Source: Leifsonia shinshuensis
GTDB taxonomy: Bacteria; Actinomycetota; Actinomycetes; Actinomycetales; Microbacteriaceae
NCBI RefSeq assembly: GCF_013410375.1
Contig: NZ_JACCFL010000001.1
Location: 4,278,001 to 4,342,000, forward strand
Direction of reading: 5' to 3'
Length of the DNA: 64,000 nt
Below the pieces are notes generated by a model. The model was not told the origin of the DNA. It did no database searches and worked only from the letters and a program-made list of their open reading frames with translations. Position 1 is the stretch's first letter, and each line of letters starts with the position of its first letter. This document shows, piece after piece, positions 63,020-64,000 of the stretch. The position numbers were made by a program, and so were the translations under genes.

Positions 63020-63526
63020 TCAGCCGGCCACGGCGGTCAGCCGGCGGAGCACGTCCGTCGTCAGCTTGTCGAGCGACTGGTGCATGCCCGCGTATGCGAA
63101 CACCGACATCAGGCTGCGTGACCAGCCGCTCTCGGTGATCGTCAGCTCGGTGAGGCCGCCGACGTCGGCGAACTCCACGACCGTGCGGATGTTCTGGGTG
63201 AAGCCCTCCGGGAGCTGGTCGGCGGGCAGCGGCACGCCGTCCTCGTCGGTGATGCTCTGCGTGAACTCCAGCCGCTGCTCCGGCACGATCGCCGTGTAGA
63301 CGCCGCCGGTGAAGCTCTCGGCGCCGCCCTGCTCGGCGGGCGCGAGCATGCTGAAGAGGTAGGAGCCGCCCTCGCGCAGGTCGACCGAGGCGGACGGGGA
63401 GGTGTAGTCCTCCGGCCCCCACCACTCAGTGACCAGCTCGGGGTCGGTCCACAGCTTCCACACGGTCGCGACCGGCGCATTCAGGATGCGGCGCACCACG
63501 ATGTCGGTGGTCTCGTCGTTCGTCAT
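63020..63526 (-). CDS. SRPBCC/AHSA1-domain protein
   Basis: 168 residues from ATG 63526. The START-like ligand-binding fold begins IVVRRILNAPVATVWKLWTD with PELVTEWWGPEDY, and ends with the long helix SLMSVFAYAGMHQSLDKL. Overlaps the ArsR stop by one base (TGATG). In such pairs the ArsR protein usually controls the SRPBCC gene; ligand unknown. Confidence 0.88.
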   Translation of the reverse strand: MTNDETTDIVVRRILNAPVATVWKLWTDPELVTEWWGPEDYTSPSASVDLREGGSYLFSMLAPAEQGGAESFTGGVYTAIVPEQRLEFTQSITDEDGVPLPADQLPEGFTQNIRTVVEFADVGGLTELTITESGWSRSLMSVFAYAGMHQSLDKLTTDVLRRLTAVAG

Positions 63527-63861
63527 CACAGTTCTCCCTCGTCTCGTGTCTTCTCGATGTGCGCGGCCAGCTTGTCCATCCGCGCGTTCCACTGCCGGGC
63601 GCGCGCGGACAGCCAGCCCTCCACCGCGACGAGCGCCGCGGCGTCCAGCCGGTAGACGCGCTGCTGCGCCCGCTTCTCCACGGTCACCAGGCCCGCCTCG
63701 CGCAGCACCTTCAAGTGCTGGGAGACCGCGGACGCGCTGCTCGGGAACTCCGCCCCGATCTCGCCCGCCGTCAGCTCGCCACGCCGGGCCAGCAGGTCGA
63801 CGATGGTCGAGCGGGTGGGGTCGGCCAAGGCGGCGAAGGCGGTCGTCGGAGTGGTGGTCAC
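63526..63861 (-). CDS. ArsR-family transcriptional regulator
   Basis: 111 residues. Winged HTH: FAALADPTRSTIVDLLARRG, LTAGEIGAEFPSSASAVSQH, VLREAGLVTVEKRAQQRVYR. No metal-binding Cys pattern, so it is of the non-metal type commonly paired with SRPBCC genes. Its ATG lies about 7 nt after a consensus -10, so the transcript is probably leaderless. Confidence 0.92.
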   Translation of the reverse strand: MTTTPTTAFAALADPTRSTIVDLLARRGELTAGEIGAEFPSSASAVSQHLKVLREAGLVTVEKRAQQRVYRLDAAALVAVEGWLSARARQWNARMDKLAAHIEKTRDEGEL

Positions 63862-63867
63862 AGCTTG

Positions 63868-63896
63868 ATAATACAGCTATTACTTAATTAAGACAA
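63868..63896 (-). promoter_or_regulatory. Promoter and operator of the ArsR-SRPBCC pair
   Basis: Minus strand: TTGTCT (63891-63896), 17-nt spacer, TATTAT (63868-63873). The inverted repeat TAATA-CAGC-TATTA (63869-63882) overlaps the -10, as expected for autorepression. Transcription would begin at or next to the ATG at 63861. Confidence 0.7.
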
Positions 63897-63915
63897 TACC
63901 GAAACACGGGCGTGC

Positions 63916-64000
63916 TCAGTACGGCTGGACCTCGAGCTCGGTGGCGAACGTCCGGAACCGGTCGCGGTCGACGTGCATCTTCCAGAGCAGCTCAGCCAGG
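63916..64000 (-). CDS. C-terminal end of an unidentified protein (partial)
   Basis: The minus strand is open from the window edge to TGA at 63916 and reads LAELLWKMHVDRDRFRTFAT followed by ELEVQPY. The LAELLWKMH segment recalls the last helix of some short-chain dehydrogenases, but 27 residues are too few for a call. Confidence 0.5.
   Translation of the reverse strand, partial: LAELLWKMHVDRDRFRTFATELEVQPY

Overview
The DNA is high-GC and gene-dense. GTG starts, ATGA/GTGA stop-start overlaps, actinobacterial chaperone genes, a stand-alone LigD-type polymerase and a lactococcin-972-type bacteriocin all point to an actinobacterium, most likely of the Microbacteriaceae. This placement is inferred from protein style only.

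Layout. (1) 1-9200 is a dextran/isomaltooligosaccharide locus: an ABC sugar permease (cut by the window edge), its binding lipoprotein, a ROK regulator, a secreted GH66 enzyme and a divergent secreted GH15 enzyme. An 18-nt motif at three promoters suggests a shared ROK operator. (2) 9300-18900 is an accessory region: transposase fragments, an orphan MobF relaxase-helicase, an Mrr-like endonuclease-fold protein, a TIR protein, and a secreted repeat protein ending in a NucA/NucB nuclease domain with a translationally coupled SMI1/KNR4 (SUKH) protein, which looks like a polymorphic toxin and its immunity gene. (3) 18948-41025 is a 19.6-kb segment between two direct, nearly identical copies of an IS3-family element. 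Its core (22.8-34.2 kb) is one long minus-strand run: hsp20 (degenerate), dnaK, grpE, cbpA-type dnaJ, cbpM, clpB, thioredoxin, UBP zinc finger, cNMP/thioredoxin-reductase fusion, alpha/beta hydrolase, hsp20 and a general-stress membrane protein. It is a portable protein-quality-control and redox-stress island surrounded by nested IS elements. (4) 41000-48160 holds an IS21 element, an HD / NUDIX / HTH-DUF5919-like trio, and an excisionase plus tyrosine integrase abutting tRNA-Ser(GCT). (5) 48160-64000 looks like ordinary chromosome: pntA/pntB, an MFS exporter, hydrolases, a lactococcin-972-like bacteriocin operon with an ABC system, a LigD polymerase domain protein, two secreted phosphoesterases and an ArsR/SRPBCC pair.

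The strongest structural finding is that the 4-bp duplications flanking the two IS3 copies are swapped (GAGG...AACC and AACC...GAGG). The two ends of the enclosed segment also rejoin in frame into the transposase of another IS3 element. Together these show that the stress island existed as a circle carrying one IS copy and entered by recombination with a resident IS copy.
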